From the NCBI RefSeq assembly GCF_018228765.1, contig NZ_CP073695.1:1674001-1738000 (forward strand): a stretch of 64,000 nt of DNA. The letters run 5' to 3'. This DNA is from Halorubrum ruber. Lineage in GTDB: Archaea > Halobacteriota > Halobacteria > Halobacteriales > Haloferacaceae. Positions 11,797 to 20,635 of the stretch are shown one piece after another (position 1 is the first letter of the stretch; each line of letters opens with the position of its first letter). The notes beneath the pieces are model-generated. The model saw only the letters and a list, made by a program, of their open reading frames with translations, ran no database searches and was not told the origin of the DNA. The position numbers and the translations under genes are program-made.

Positions 11797-13827
11797 GTGA
11801 GCCTCGACGTGGACGCGGGCGACGGCGGCGTCGACGCGAACGTCCTCGCGGAGTTATGTTACCCCGTCTTCGAGCTGCTGTTCGACCCCGAGGGCGACTT
11901 CGTCGGGGACGTCGAGCGCAAGCTGGCGGAGGCCCGGATGCCCGATCAGGTCGAGATGTACGTCTCGCTGGCGCTGGCGGTCGGACTGCTGGTCGGCGGG
12001 TCGCTCTGGGCGCTCGGCACGCTGGTCGGCTACGGGGTGTTCTCGCTCGGGCTGATCGCCCCCGAGGCGCTCTCGCTCGGACTCCCCGCGCCGACGCCCG
12101 CGATTAAGGAACTGCTCCGGTCACTCGTCGTGCCGACGGCGGTGCTTCTCAGCGGGCTGATCTTCGGCTCGATCGGGTTCGCGATCGGGTTCGGCGGCCT
12201 CGTCGCGGTCCCGTACTCGCGGGCCTCCGCGCGGAAGCGGGAGATCAACCTCCTGCTCGCGGACTCGGTGTCGTTCATGTACGCCCTCTCCGTCGGCGGG
12301 CTCAACCAACTGGAGATCCTGCGCGCAATGGCGACCGCCGAGGACACCTACGGCGAGGTGTCCCGCGAGTTCCAGAGCATCGTCAACGAGACGGAGTACT
12401 TCGGGACCGACTACCGGAACGCGATCCGCCAGCAGTCGCTGGAGACCCCCTCCGACGAGCTCTCGCAGTTCCTCGCGGACATGCTCTCGATCGTCAACTC
12501 CGGCGGCGACATGGAGAGCTTCCTGAAGGACAAAAAGGAGAAACACCTCCGCACGTCGAAACAGGAGCGCGAGATGACGCTGGAGACCTTAGAGCTGTTC
12601 GGCGAGATGTACATGACGCTCTCGCTGTTCCCCCTCCTCCTCATCATCATCCTCGTCATCATGGGAATGATGGGCGAGGCCGACGACCGGCTGCTGTACG
12701 CGACCGTCTACGTCCTCATCCCTCTGGTCGGCGTCGGCTTCCTCGTGTTAGTCTCGACGGTGAAACAGGACGAGCCCGGCGACGGCTACCTCCAGCCGGA
12801 CGGCGGCAGCGAACGGCTCCGACAGACGAGCCAAGAGGGGCTCTTCCACTTCGGACTCGTGGAGGCGTTCGTCGGGACGTTCGGCGTCTTCGACCGCATC
12901 CGCGACCGCGAGGGGACCCACAAGACGATGGAGATCCTCGCCGCCCCGCACCTCTTCCTCCGCGAGAACCCGCTGTACACCCTCGCGTTGACCGTGCCCG
13001 CGGCGCTCGCGCTCGTCGTCGTCGCGGCCGCGGCCGGCTCGGCGCCGACGACGTTCGACGGGTGGGTCGCCCGCCCGGTGTGGTCGGCGTTCGTCTGGCT
13101 CTACGTGCCGCTGTACGTCGTGTTGATCCCGCTCGGGTTCTTCTACGAGTGGCACCAGCGCTCGCGCCGGGCGGTGACCGGAAAGCTCTCCGAGACGCTC
13201 AGGAAGCTCTCCTCCGCGAACGACACCGGACAGACGCTGTTGGAGTCCGTCCAGACCGTCTCGGAGACGTCGACCGGGAAGCTCGCCGAGGAGTTCGAGG
13301 TGATCCACGCGAAGGTGAACTACGGGATGAGCCTGCGTGACGCCCTCGTGGAGTTCAACAACTCGTACGCGGTGCCCCGGCTCGCGCGGACCGTGAAGCT
13401 GATCACCGAGGCGCAGGAGGCCTCCTCGCAGATCACGGACGTGCTGACGACGGCCGCGCAGGCCTCCGAGAACCAGGACGACATCGAACGCGAACGGAAG
13501 TCACGGACCCGGATGCAGGTGGCGATCATTGTGATGACGTACGTCACGCTGCTCGGCGTGATGGCCATCCTCCAGACGCAGTTCATCGACGTGATGGGCG
13601 ACCTGGTCTCGCAGAGCGACGGGGGCGGCGGGGCCGGGTTCGGCGGCGGCGGGGGCGGCGTCGACCCCGACGTGCTCTCGATGCTGTTCTTCCACGCGGT
13701 GACGATCCAGGCGATCCTCTCGGGATTCATCAGCGGCTACATCCGCGACGCGGAGCTGATCTCCGGCGTGAAGTTCGCCGTGATCCTGATGACGCTGGCG
13801 CTGGGGGTGTGGATCTATGTCGGGTGA
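11797..13827 (+). CDS. Type IV pilus/type II secretion membrane platform protein (PilC/TadC-like)
   Basis: A 676-residue polytopic membrane protein, the platform partner of the PilB-like ATPase. It starts at GTG 11797, 27 bases after the ATPase stop. Two T2SSF-type modules are visible: the first with SVSFMYALSVGGLNQLEILRAM and ETLELFGEMYMTLSLFPLLLIIILVIMG, the second with SSANDTGQTLLESVQTV, KVNYGMSLRDAL and KLITEAQEASSQITDVL. A glycine-rich loop (about residues 609-625) precedes the last helices. Its 3' end overlaps the next gene by 11 bases, so translation is probably coupled. Confidence 0.88.
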   Translation: MSLDVDAGDGGVDANVLAELCYPVFELLFDPEGDFVGDVERKLAEARMPDQVEMYVSLALAVGLLVGGSLWALGTLVGYGVFSLGLIAPEALSLGLPAPTPAIKELLRSLVVPTAVLLSGLIFGSIGFAIGFGGLVAVPYSRASARKREINLLLADSVSFMYALSVGGLNQLEILRAMATAEDTYGEVSREFQSIVNETEYFGTDYRNAIRQQSLETPSDELSQFLADMLSIVNSGGDMESFLKDKKEKHLRTSKQEREMTLETLELFGEMYMTLSLFPLLLIIILVIMGMMGEADDRLLYATVYVLIPLVGVGFLVLVSTVKQDEPGDGYLQPDGGSERLRQTSQEGLFHFGLVEAFVGTFGVFDRIRDREGTHKTMEILAAPHLFLRENPLYTLALTVPAALALVVVAAAAGSAPTTFDGWVARPVWSAFVWLYVPLYVVLIPLGFFYEWHQRSRRAVTGKLSETLRKLSSANDTGQTLLESVQTVSETSTGKLAEEFEVIHAKVNYGMSLRDALVEFNNSYAVPRLARTVKLITEAQEASSQITDVLTTAAQASENQDDIERERKSRTRMQVAIIVMTYVTLLGVMAILQTQFIDVMGDLVSQSDGGGGAGFGGGGGGVDPDVLSMLFFHAVTIQAILSGFISGYIRDAELISGVKFAVILMTLALGVWIYVG

Positions 13828-14362
13828 CCGCGCGCAGACGGTCCTCGACTTCGTCGTCGGGATGTCGGTGTTCCTCGTCGCGGTCGGATTCACCTTCGCG
13901 TTCGTCCCCTCTCTCTTGGAGCCGTACGCCGTCGGCGAGGGAGCGACCGTCATCGTCGCCGAGCGCGGGGCGGCGCGGCTCGCGGAGTCGTCGCTCGCGG
14001 AGCCCTCGCTCGCTGGGGCGGGCTCGACCGCGACGCTGTCGCACGCGTGTACCATCGCGTTCTTCGACGGGACGGACCCCGAGACGGCGAGCGAGGAGTC
14101 GGACTGCGCGTGGACGGCGAACGCCGACGACCTCCACGCGGAACTCGGCGTCGACGACCAGCGCGGGCTCAACCTCACGGTCACGCAGCACGGAGCGATA
14201 GAGAGGCTGGACCCCGACGACGGGACCGCCGTCCCGATGCGCGCCGGCCCCGCGCCGCCCGGCGGAACGAGCGTCTCGTCGGCGAGCCGTATCGTCACCA
14301 TTGACGACCCCGAAGACGGGGACCCGCCGGAGACCTACCGGCTCACGCTGCGGGTGTGGTGA
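13817..14362 (+). CDS. Pilin-like small membrane-anchored protein 1 of the pilus operon
   Basis: A 181-residue protein with an N-terminal class III (prepilin) signature: GDRA followed by QTVLDFVVGMSVFLVAVGF. Arg-Ala then Gln fits the archaeal prepilin-peptidase site, and the hydrophobic stretch would form the filament-core helix. The rest is a soluble domain with two cysteines (HACTIAFF and SDCAW) that could pair. It overlaps pilC by 11 bases. It could be a minor pilin or an assembly factor; no precise family is claimed. Confidence 0.75.
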   Translation: MSGDRAQTVLDFVVGMSVFLVAVGFTFAFVPSLLEPYAVGEGATVIVAERGAARLAESSLAEPSLAGAGSTATLSHACTIAFFDGTDPETASEESDCAWTANADDLHAELGVDDQRGLNLTVTQHGAIERLDPDDGTAVPMRAGPAPPGGTSVSSASRIVTIDDPEDGDPPETYRLTLRVW

Positions 14363-14363
14363 G

Positions 14364-14975
14364 ATGTTCGTCGAACACCTCCCGGACGACCGGGGACAAG
14401 CGCACACCTTAGAGGCGTTCACGGCGGCGCTGCTCTTAGTCACCGGGCTCATCTTCGCGACGCAGGCGACGGCCGTCACGCCGCTGTCGGCGAGCACGTC
14501 GAACCAGCACGTCGAGAACCAGGCCGAGATCGCCGCGGGGGACCTGTTGGCGACGACCGAAGCGAGCGGAAACCTCTCTGCGGCGCTTCTACACTACGAC
14601 AACGGAAGCTTCGTCGGCGCGACCGACGCGGGCGGCTACGCGGGGGTCCCGCCGGCGTCGCACCCGCTCCACGAACCGCTGACGGAGGCGTTCGGCGATC
14701 GGCAGATCGCGTTCGACATCGACGTCTACTACCCGGACAACAGCAGCGACGGGACGGGCGACGTCGCGATGGTCGACATGGGGTCGCCGAGCGACAACGC
14801 GGCGACCGCGAGCACGCGCGTGACGCTGTACGGCGACGACCGGTTCGGCGCCGACGACCAACACGTCCTCGCCGAGGACGGTCCCGGCAGGGGGTATTTC
14901 GCCGACCCGGTCGACGGGGACGGGGAGGTCCTGTACACGGTCGTGGAGGTGCGAATCACCGCATGGCAGATGTGA
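14364..14975 (+). CDS. Pilin-like small membrane-anchored protein 2 of the pilus operon
   Basis: A 203-residue protein starting at the ATG at 14364, one base after the previous stop. Near the N-terminus DDRG is followed by QAHTLEAFTAALLLVTGLIFA, an R-G/Q class III cleavage site and core helix. The mature domain is rich in Asp, Ser and Gly and ends with VLYTVVEVRITAWQM. It is probably a minor pilin or pseudopilin. It overlaps the next gene by 13 bases, in keeping with a single translationally coupled operon. Confidence 0.75.
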   Translation: MFVEHLPDDRGQAHTLEAFTAALLLVTGLIFATQATAVTPLSASTSNQHVENQAEIAAGDLLATTEASGNLSAALLHYDNGSFVGATDAGGYAGVPPASHPLHEPLTEAFGDRQIAFDIDVYYPDNSSDGTGDVAMVDMGSPSDNAATASTRVTLYGDDRFGADDQHVLAEDGPGRGYFADPVDGDGEVLYTVVEVRITAWQM

Positions 14976-15964
14976 GTTTCCCCAGTCCCCTCGGCAGCGG
15001 GGACGCCGACCGCGACGAGGACCGAGCGCAGATCATCCTGATCACGGGGCTGACGCTCGCGGTCCTCTTCGTCGCGGTCGTGCTCCTCCTCAACACCGTC
15101 ATCTACACGGAGAACCTCGCGACACGCGGCGCCGACGCGGGCGGGGCGGAAGCGATCGAGTTCCGCGACGGCGTCACCGAGGACCTCGCTGGGATCTTAC
15201 ACCGCGAACACCGGAACGCGAGCGACGGCGACGTCTTCGCCGAATTCAATGCGAGCGCGGAGACCTACGCCCGGACGGTCGCCGACCTCCGGGCGCGAGA
15301 CGGGGTGATCGCGGACGTTCAGGTGAGAGGATCCACCGTCGAGGACGGTTACTTCATCGCGCAAAACGAGAGCGAAAGCGGCTTCCGGAACATGACGAGC
15401 TCCAACGGATCGGCCGACTGGACCGTCGCGGGCAATGCGACCCTGACGCGGAACTTCCGGTTGACGGTCGATCCCGCCTCGCTGTCGGAGTCGACGAGCG
15501 GCGCGTTCACCGTCGTGGCCGACGGGACAACCGGGGGCACCAACGAGACGTGGTCGGCGACGCTGACGGGCGAGACCGACGGCAACCTCACCGTGACGGT
15601 GGAGAACGCGACCGGGACGACTAACGAGACGTTCGCACCGCGTCCGGACGGGAACCACACGGTCGATTTCACCGCCGGCACGGTCAACGGCGAGCCATTC
15701 GACGCACTGTTCTGGGCCGAAGCGGTCCAGACCGAGAGCGAACCACACCCGCCGTACAATATCCGCTACGAGAACGGCGACGCGGCGGAGGGGACGTACC
15801 ACCTCATCGTCGACAATCGCGACGGTGGTGCGGACGCCGACCGCTCTTCCCGGCCGTACGTCACCGAGGCGGTGTACAGCGTTAAGGTCGAGATCCGCCA
15901 CCGGACACCGGAGCTGACCTACGGCGACGTGATACGGCTCGCGCCGGGTGAGCGCGATGCGTGA
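14963..15964 (+). CDS. Pilin-like surface protein 3 of the pilus operon
   Basis: A 333-residue protein starting at ATG 14963. DRDEDRA precedes QIILITGLTLAVLFVAVVLLLN, an R-A/Q prepilin-type site with a core helix. The extracellular part holds many N-x-S/T sequons (for example NESESG, NMTSSNGS, NETWS), so heavy N-glycosylation is plausible, and a beta-rich acidic domain ends in VKVEIRHRTPELTYGDV. It is probably an exposed subunit of the filament or secretion structure. Its stop overlaps the next start. Confidence 0.75.
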   Translation: MADVSFPSPLGSGDADRDEDRAQIILITGLTLAVLFVAVVLLLNTVIYTENLATRGADAGGAEAIEFRDGVTEDLAGILHREHRNASDGDVFAEFNASAETYARTVADLRARDGVIADVQVRGSTVEDGYFIAQNESESGFRNMTSSNGSADWTVAGNATLTRNFRLTVDPASLSESTSGAFTVVADGTTGGTNETWSATLTGETDGNLTVTVENATGTTNETFAPRPDGNHTVDFTAGTVNGEPFDALFWAEAVQTESEPHPPYNIRYENGDAAEGTYHLIVDNRDGGADADRSSRPYVTEAVYSVKVEIRHRTPELTYGDVIRLAPGERDA

Positions 15965-16448
15965 CCGCTCGGGCGGGTCGGACCGCGCCGTGTCGGTCAC
16001 CGTCGGCTACGTGATGACGCTCGCGATCTCGACGCTGCTGCTCTCAGGGCTGTTCGTCGCGGGTGGCTCGTTCGTCGAGACACAGCGCGAGCGCGCGGCG
16101 CAGGGAGAGCTCACCGTCGTCGGCGAGCGGATCGCGGCCGACATCGGCACCGTCGACAGGCTCGTCGCGACCGCGGAGTCTCGGGAGAACCTCACGGTCG
16201 ACCGACCGCTAACCCTCCCGAACAGGGTGTCCGGGACCGGCTATCGGATACGGATCGCCGCGAACGGCACCCAAGGGACGATCGCGCTCGAAAGCGAGCA
16301 GACCGACGCGACCGTGGAAGTCCCCTTCCGCACGAGCGAGGACGTCGCGGTCCGAAACACGACCGTTGACGGTGGGAGCCTCCGGATCTCGTGGGAGTCG
16401 GACGCCGGGCCCGAGGGCGACGGCGAACTGGTGGTGAGCGAGCGATGA
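15957..16448 (+). CDS. Pilin-like small protein 4 of the pilus operon
   Basis: A 163-residue protein. The ATG at 15957 was chosen over the GTG at 15948; either overlaps the preceding stop. GGSDRA precedes VSVTVGYVMTLAISTLLLSGLF, an R-A/V class III signal and helix with the glycine at position six seen in haloarchaeal pilins. The helix continues into an amphipathic segment (ETQRERAAQGELTVVGERIAADI), then a beta-rich domain (IRIAANGTQGTIALES). This layout resembles pseudopilins. It overlaps the next gene by 4 bases. Confidence 0.75.
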   Translation: MRDRSGGSDRAVSVTVGYVMTLAISTLLLSGLFVAGGSFVETQRERAAQGELTVVGERIAADIGTVDRLVATAESRENLTVDRPLTLPNRVSGTGYRIRIAANGTQGTIALESEQTDATVEVPFRTSEDVAVRNTTVDGGSLRISWESDAGPEGDGELVVSER

Positions 16449-17245
16449 GGGGCGCTGACCCCGACGGCGGTTCCCTATCGGGGGAAACCGACGGTGGATT
16501 CCTGTCCGCCGACCGCGGCGTCAGCGAGACCGTCGGCTTCGTGCTGGTGTTCGCGCTGATCACCTCCACCATCGCCGTGACGTTCACAGTCGGGCTCGGC
16601 GGGCTGGAGGATGCCCAGTTGGCCGAGCGGGACAACAACGTCGAGCGCGCGTTCGACGTCCTCCACGACAACTTCAACGACCTCAGCCGGGACGGTGTGC
16701 CGAGCCGGTCGACCGAGCTCCGGCTCGGCGGCGGCGAGCTGGCGTTTGACGACGAGTCCGAGTTCCGGCTCAACGGGACGGGATTCGAGTCACAGGTTAT
16801 CGAGGGGGGATCCCTCACGTACCGGGGCGCCGGCGACACCCGGATCGTCTACGAGAACGGCGCGGTGTTCCGGATGGACGGCGACAACGGCGTAATGATC
16901 AGGGAACCCGATCTCCTGATCGGCGACACGATCGTCTACTCGCTGTACGGACTCAACGGTCCCGCGGAGTCGGTGAGCGGCGAGCGGACGGTCCTCGTCG
17001 TCGGCGAGCGCACGGACCGGGAAGTCGCGGCCGACGACCAGACGGCCGCTGAAAACGTCACGCTCGACATCAACTCCACGCAGGCGATCGTCTGGGAGCG
17101 GTACTACAGCGACCTCGCGGCGGAACACGAACAGGTCAACGTGACGACGAACGGCTCCGCGGACCTCTCCGTGACGTTCGTGGCCGAGGAGTACGACCGG
17201 TTGCTCGTTCACCGGACCGCCGCCCGCGTCGAGTTCTCCGATTGA
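16445..17245 (+). CDS. Pilin-like surface protein 5, last gene of the pilus operon
   Basis: A 266-residue protein starting at ATG 16445. After a Gly/Asp-rich leader, SADRG precedes VSETVGFVLVFALITSTIAVTF, a strong R-G/V class III site with the VxExVG core typical of archaeal pilins. The amphipathic continuation (ERDNNVERAFDVLHDNF) and the beta-rich C-terminal domain fit a pilin-like surface protein. It ends 35 bases before the convergent pilin-like gene. Confidence 0.76.
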   Translation: MRGADPDGGSLSGETDGGFLSADRGVSETVGFVLVFALITSTIAVTFTVGLGGLEDAQLAERDNNVERAFDVLHDNFNDLSRDGVPSRSTELRLGGGELAFDDESEFRLNGTGFESQVIEGGSLTYRGAGDTRIVYENGAVFRMDGDNGVMIREPDLLIGDTIVYSLYGLNGPAESVSGERTVLVVGERTDREVAADDQTAAENVTLDINSTQAIVWERYYSDLAAEHEQVNVTTNGSADLSVTFVAEEYDRLLVHRTAARVEFSD

Positions 17246-17280
17246 GGATCGACGCGTCCGAAGCGGGGCGATCGCCGCAC

Positions 17281-19115
17281 TCAGTCGGACTCGACGACCA
17301 CGCCGTGCGTGGAGACGTGGAGGTAGCTCACCACGGGGACCGTCTCGCCATCGAACGGCTGGCGCGTGCGCAGCGCCTCGTCGTAGTGGATCTCGATGTC
17401 GCCGTCGTCGAACGAGAACTTTCGGAACGTGAACGATCCCCTGATCGTCATCTGGTCTTCCAGTTCGACCTCGCTTTGGGGCGCGTAGAAGACGCCGGTG
17501 AATCGGACCCGGTCGCCGTCCGTCTCCGGGCCCTCAATCTCGACCTCGTCGCCGCTCGAGTACAGCCAGAGGTTGTTCGCCACGTCGCCGTCGGCGGCGA
17601 TCTCGACCGGTCCGGTCAGATCGATCTCGCCGGTGTTGTAGACGTCGAGGCGCGTGTCCTTGGCCGTCGTCACCGAGGCCGCGTCCCGGACGGTGATCGA
17701 GTCGTCGACGTACAGCTCCGCGCGCCCGCCTCCGGAGGCCCGTACCGCAGCGTCGCCGCTGAGGTCGAGCCCCTCGTCGAGCAGCACGGTAACGTTCCCG
17801 CTCCCGGTATCGAGGTCGAGCGTCGCCGTCTCGTCGCCCTCCACCGTCACAGAGCCGGCGATGTGGAGCGTCGCGCCGTCGGTGACCCGAAGCGTCGCGC
17901 GCTCGGAGACGGTGACGTCGCCGTCGACGTACGTGTTCTCGTCTATCGTTGCCGTCTGATCGTCCGACAGATTGATCCCGGTCGACTGGTTCGGCGCCTC
18001 GCCCGCGAGGTCCTGCTCGCGCACCCCGTCGATGCGCTGTCTGATCCCGCCCGCGACCGGCGCCAGCTCGTCGAAGTCGCTCTCCGTGCGGGTCTCGCCG
18101 CTGACGTTCAGCTTGTCGGATTGGCCCGGGGGATGTTGTACGACTCCGCCGTGAGGTTCCCGAGAATCTGGACTCTCTCGGTGTTCCCGCCGCCGCCTTT
18201 GGTGAGCGCGAAATCGCCGCGGGTCTGGACGCTCGCGTTGTAGCCCGGGGTCTGCGAGTCGTAGGTTCCGTTCGTCGAGTTGTAGCTGTCGGCGTACAGC
18301 CAGTCGACGTCCCCCATCTGGAGCTCCGAGCGCCCGGTCGCCGAGACGCTCGCGCTGAGCGTCGGGTGCGTGGTCGCGGTCCGGAGCCGGATCCGCACGC
18401 GGTCGTCGTCGAGTTCGGTCACCGACGCGCTCGTTCGGGACTCGAAGAACCGGCCCCAGGCGTCGGCATACGCGCTCTGGACCGTGATCTCGACCGTGAC
18501 GTTGCTGTCGGCGAGCGGGTTCCGGTAGTCGTCGTTCGGGAACACCGACTCGGCGTCGGTCGCGCTCTCGCCGATCCGAACGGTGTCGCCCAACGGGCCC
18601 GACCCGTTCTCGATCGTGACCAGCGGGAGCGTGAGCGTCTCGGGACCGTCGGTCCCGCGGTAGTGGAACTCCGGGGGCGACACCATCTGCGAGCGGCCGC
18701 CGCTCGACCGCCAGACGCCGCCGCCCTGGTAGGCGACGGTCTCGCCGCCGCGCTCGTAGACGATGGCGCCGAGCGCGGTCTGGTCCGTGAACGTACCGTT
18801 GTCGCCCCCGCTCACCTCGATCCGCAGCCAGCCGGCGTCCTCGTCGACGCGGAAGTCGGCGCCTCGGCCGACATCCATGCTGACCCGCTGGGAGGGCGAC
18901 CCGCCGTGCGCGACGAGGCTCGCCTTGGAGTCGACCTGCGTCATCGCCCCCTCGACGCGCTGGATGTCCGCGGTCCGCTGGGAGTCGTCGAGCGCGGTCG
19001 CGCCGAGCGCGACGGTGGTGCCGACGACCGCGACCGTCAGCCCCAACAGGAGCACCGTGCCGAGCACCTCGCTCTGCGCGCGCTCGGCGGTCGCTCCTCG
19101 CTCTGCTCCGTTCAT
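17281..19115 (-). pseudogene. Pilin-like surface protein with beta-solenoid C-terminus, frameshifted
   Basis: A protein of about 610 residues split into two reading frames (19115 to about 18130, then about 18128 to 17281). The N-terminal half has ERA followed by QSEVLGTVLLLGLTVAVVGTT, a prepilin-type site, then a large extracellular domain. The C-terminal half is built of short repeated strands (TYVDGDVTVSERATLRVTDG, LHIAGSVTVEGDE), like a polymer-forming beta-solenoid. The break is at a run of five G on the plus strand (18128-18132). Restoring a sixth joins ESYNIP to PGQSDKLNVSG in one frame across both halves. It is convergent with the pilus operon and is probably a substrate of it. Confidence 0.8.
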
Positions 19116-19220
19116 AGGGACCCGTTAGACGGGCCCGCTGATAAACGTGGACACCCGCGTATCAGTCGCGATAGCCCTAATCGAGGGAGACTTCTCTCCC
19201 ACCCGAGCGGTCCGACGTCG

Positions 19221-19257
19221 ACTCTCGCGGACCGGGGACACTCTCGCGGACCGGGGA
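19221..19257 (+). repeat. Tandem 18-bp direct repeat just upstream of the alaX TATA box
   Basis: ACTCTCGCGGACCGGGGA occurs at 19221-19238 and again, identical, at 19240-19257 (period 19). The second copy runs into the TATA-like ATATATTT (19257-19264). Two copies on nearly the same helical face directly before a core promoter suggest a regulator site or a duplicated upstream promoter element. Confidence 0.7.
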
Positions 19258-19264
19258 TATATTT
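19257..19264 (+). promoter_or_regulatory. TATA box of the alaX-like gene
   Basis: ATATATTT lies 24-31 bases upstream of the GTG at 19288, the usual distance for a leaderless haloarchaeal transcript. This supports the GTG start over longer in-frame starts. Confidence 0.6.
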
Positions 19265-19287
19265 CGCCGGCGCCCCTCCGGGCACCC

Positions 19288-20115
19288 GTGACCGAGCGAC
19301 TCTACCTCGCGGACGACACGGTGACGGCGTTCGAGGCGACCGTCGAACGCGTCCTCTCGAATCCGGACCGGCTCGTCCTCGATCGGACCCACTTCTACCC
19401 GACCGGCGGCGGCCAACCGCACGACACGGGAACGATCCGGGTCGCCGACGACGGCGGAACCGCTCGCTGGCGCGTCGTCGACGTCGAGATGGCCGACACG
19501 GTTCACCACGAGATCGAACCGGCCGGCGAGGCGGGCGGCCCCGAGGGCGGGGCGGCCGACGACGCGAGCGACGCGGCCGAGTCGCCCCCGCTCCCGGAGC
19601 CGGGCACCGAGGTCGCCTGCGAAATCGACGCCGACCGCCGCGCCGCGCACTCGCGGTATCACACCGCACAGCACCTGCTGTCGGCGCTGCTGCTCGACGA
19701 GTTCGACGCGCGGACGACGGGCAACCAGCTGTATGCCGACCGCGCGCGCCTCGACGCCGAGTACGACCGGTTCACCGACGCCGACCTCGACCGGATCGAG
19801 GCGCGGCTCAACGAGCTCGTCGCCGACGGGCGTGAGGTGGCGAGCTACACGATGGACCGCGAGACCGCGGAGGCGACGCTGGACACCGACCGGACGCGGA
19901 TCGACCTCCTCCCGGACTCGATCGAGGAGCTCCGGATCGTCGAAATCGCGGGCGCGGACGACGCGGACGAGCCGTACGACCGTACCGCCTGCGCCGGGAC
20001 CCACGTCGCGGACACCGCCGACATCGGCGAGGTCGTCGTCACCGGCCGGGAGACGAAGGGTCCCGACGAGGAGCGCGTCCGGTTCGCGCTCGCCGAGCAC
20101 GTCGACGCGGACTGA
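19288..20115 (+). CDS. alaX: Alanyl-tRNA editing protein AlaX-like
   Basis: A 275-residue free-standing editing domain that hydrolyses mischarged Ser- or Gly-tRNA(Ala). The N-terminal beta-barrel motif HFYPTGGGQPHDTG and the zinc-site motifs H125-TAQ-H129 and C235-AGT-H239 are all present, so the active site looks complete. The length fits AlaX-M, which has the glycine-rich motif domain but no adenylation domain. The GTG at 19288 was chosen because the TATA box sits about 27 bases upstream and the upstream in-frame codons are Arg/Ser-rich and unlike the protein. It is divergent from the frameshifted pilin-like gene. Confidence 0.88.
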   Translation: MTERLYLADDTVTAFEATVERVLSNPDRLVLDRTHFYPTGGGQPHDTGTIRVADDGGTARWRVVDVEMADTVHHEIEPAGEAGGPEGGAADDASDAAESPPLPEPGTEVACEIDADRRAAHSRYHTAQHLLSALLLDEFDARTTGNQLYADRARLDAEYDRFTDADLDRIEARLNELVADGREVASYTMDRETAEATLDTDRTRIDLLPDSIEELRIVEIAGADDADEPYDRTACAGTHVADTADIGEVVVTGRETKGPDEERVRFALAEHVDAD

Positions 20116-20168
20116 CGGCCGCGTCGGCGCCCCGAGCGCGCGTCCGGCCCTCGCCCGCGATCCCGCCG

Positions 20169-20176
20169 TTTAAATA
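20169..20176 (+). promoter_or_regulatory. TATA box of the TFS gene
   Basis: TTTAAATA lies 22-29 bases upstream of the ATG at 20198, indicating a leaderless transcript. Confidence 0.6.
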
Positions 20177-20197
20177 CGATCCGCGGTAGGTTCGGGC

Positions 20198-20518
20198 ATG
20201 AAGTTCTGCGACGAGTGCGGATCCATGATGAAATCCGGCGAGGGCGAAGACCACTGGGTGTGCGACGCCTGCGGCTACGAGATCGGGCGCGACGATGGCG
20301 ACGACGAGTGGACGACCCAGTCGCAGGTCGAGTCCGAGATCGTCGACGTGAGCGACGCGGAGGACAAGGGGCTCCCGACGACGACGGCCCAGTGTCCCGA
20401 GTGCGACAACGACCAGGCGTACTGGTACATGCAGCAGATCCGCGCGGCCGACGAGTCCGAGACTCGGTTCTTCGTCTGTACCGAGTGCGAACACAAGTGG
20501 CGCGAAGACGACCACTGA
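20198..20518 (+). CDS. tfs: Transcription elongation factor TFS (TFIIS/RPB9-like)
   Basis: A 106-residue zinc protein that stimulates transcript cleavage by stalled archaeal RNA polymerase. The N-terminal zinc ribbon uses Cys4, Cys7, Cys22 and Cys25. The C-terminal ribbon has CPECDND and VCTECEHKW. Between them the catalytic loop reads RAADESETRFF; the acidic Asp-Glu pair that reaches the polymerase active site is intact, with Ala where many homologues have Ser. Length and order are typical. Confidence 0.93.
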   Translation: MKFCDECGSMMKSGEGEDHWVCDACGYEIGRDDGDDEWTTQSQVESEIVDVSDAEDKGLPTTTAQCPECDNDQAYWYMQQIRAADESETRFFVCTECEHKWREDDH

Positions 20519-20635
20519 CAACGTTTTCGCTCGCTTCCTTCCCTCCTGCCGTCAGTCTGTCCTCTCTCACGTCATCTCTCTGACTCTCCTCCCGCCGCCC
20601 GTCCGTTTTATTCCCGTTCGGAGAAAGGCGGGACC

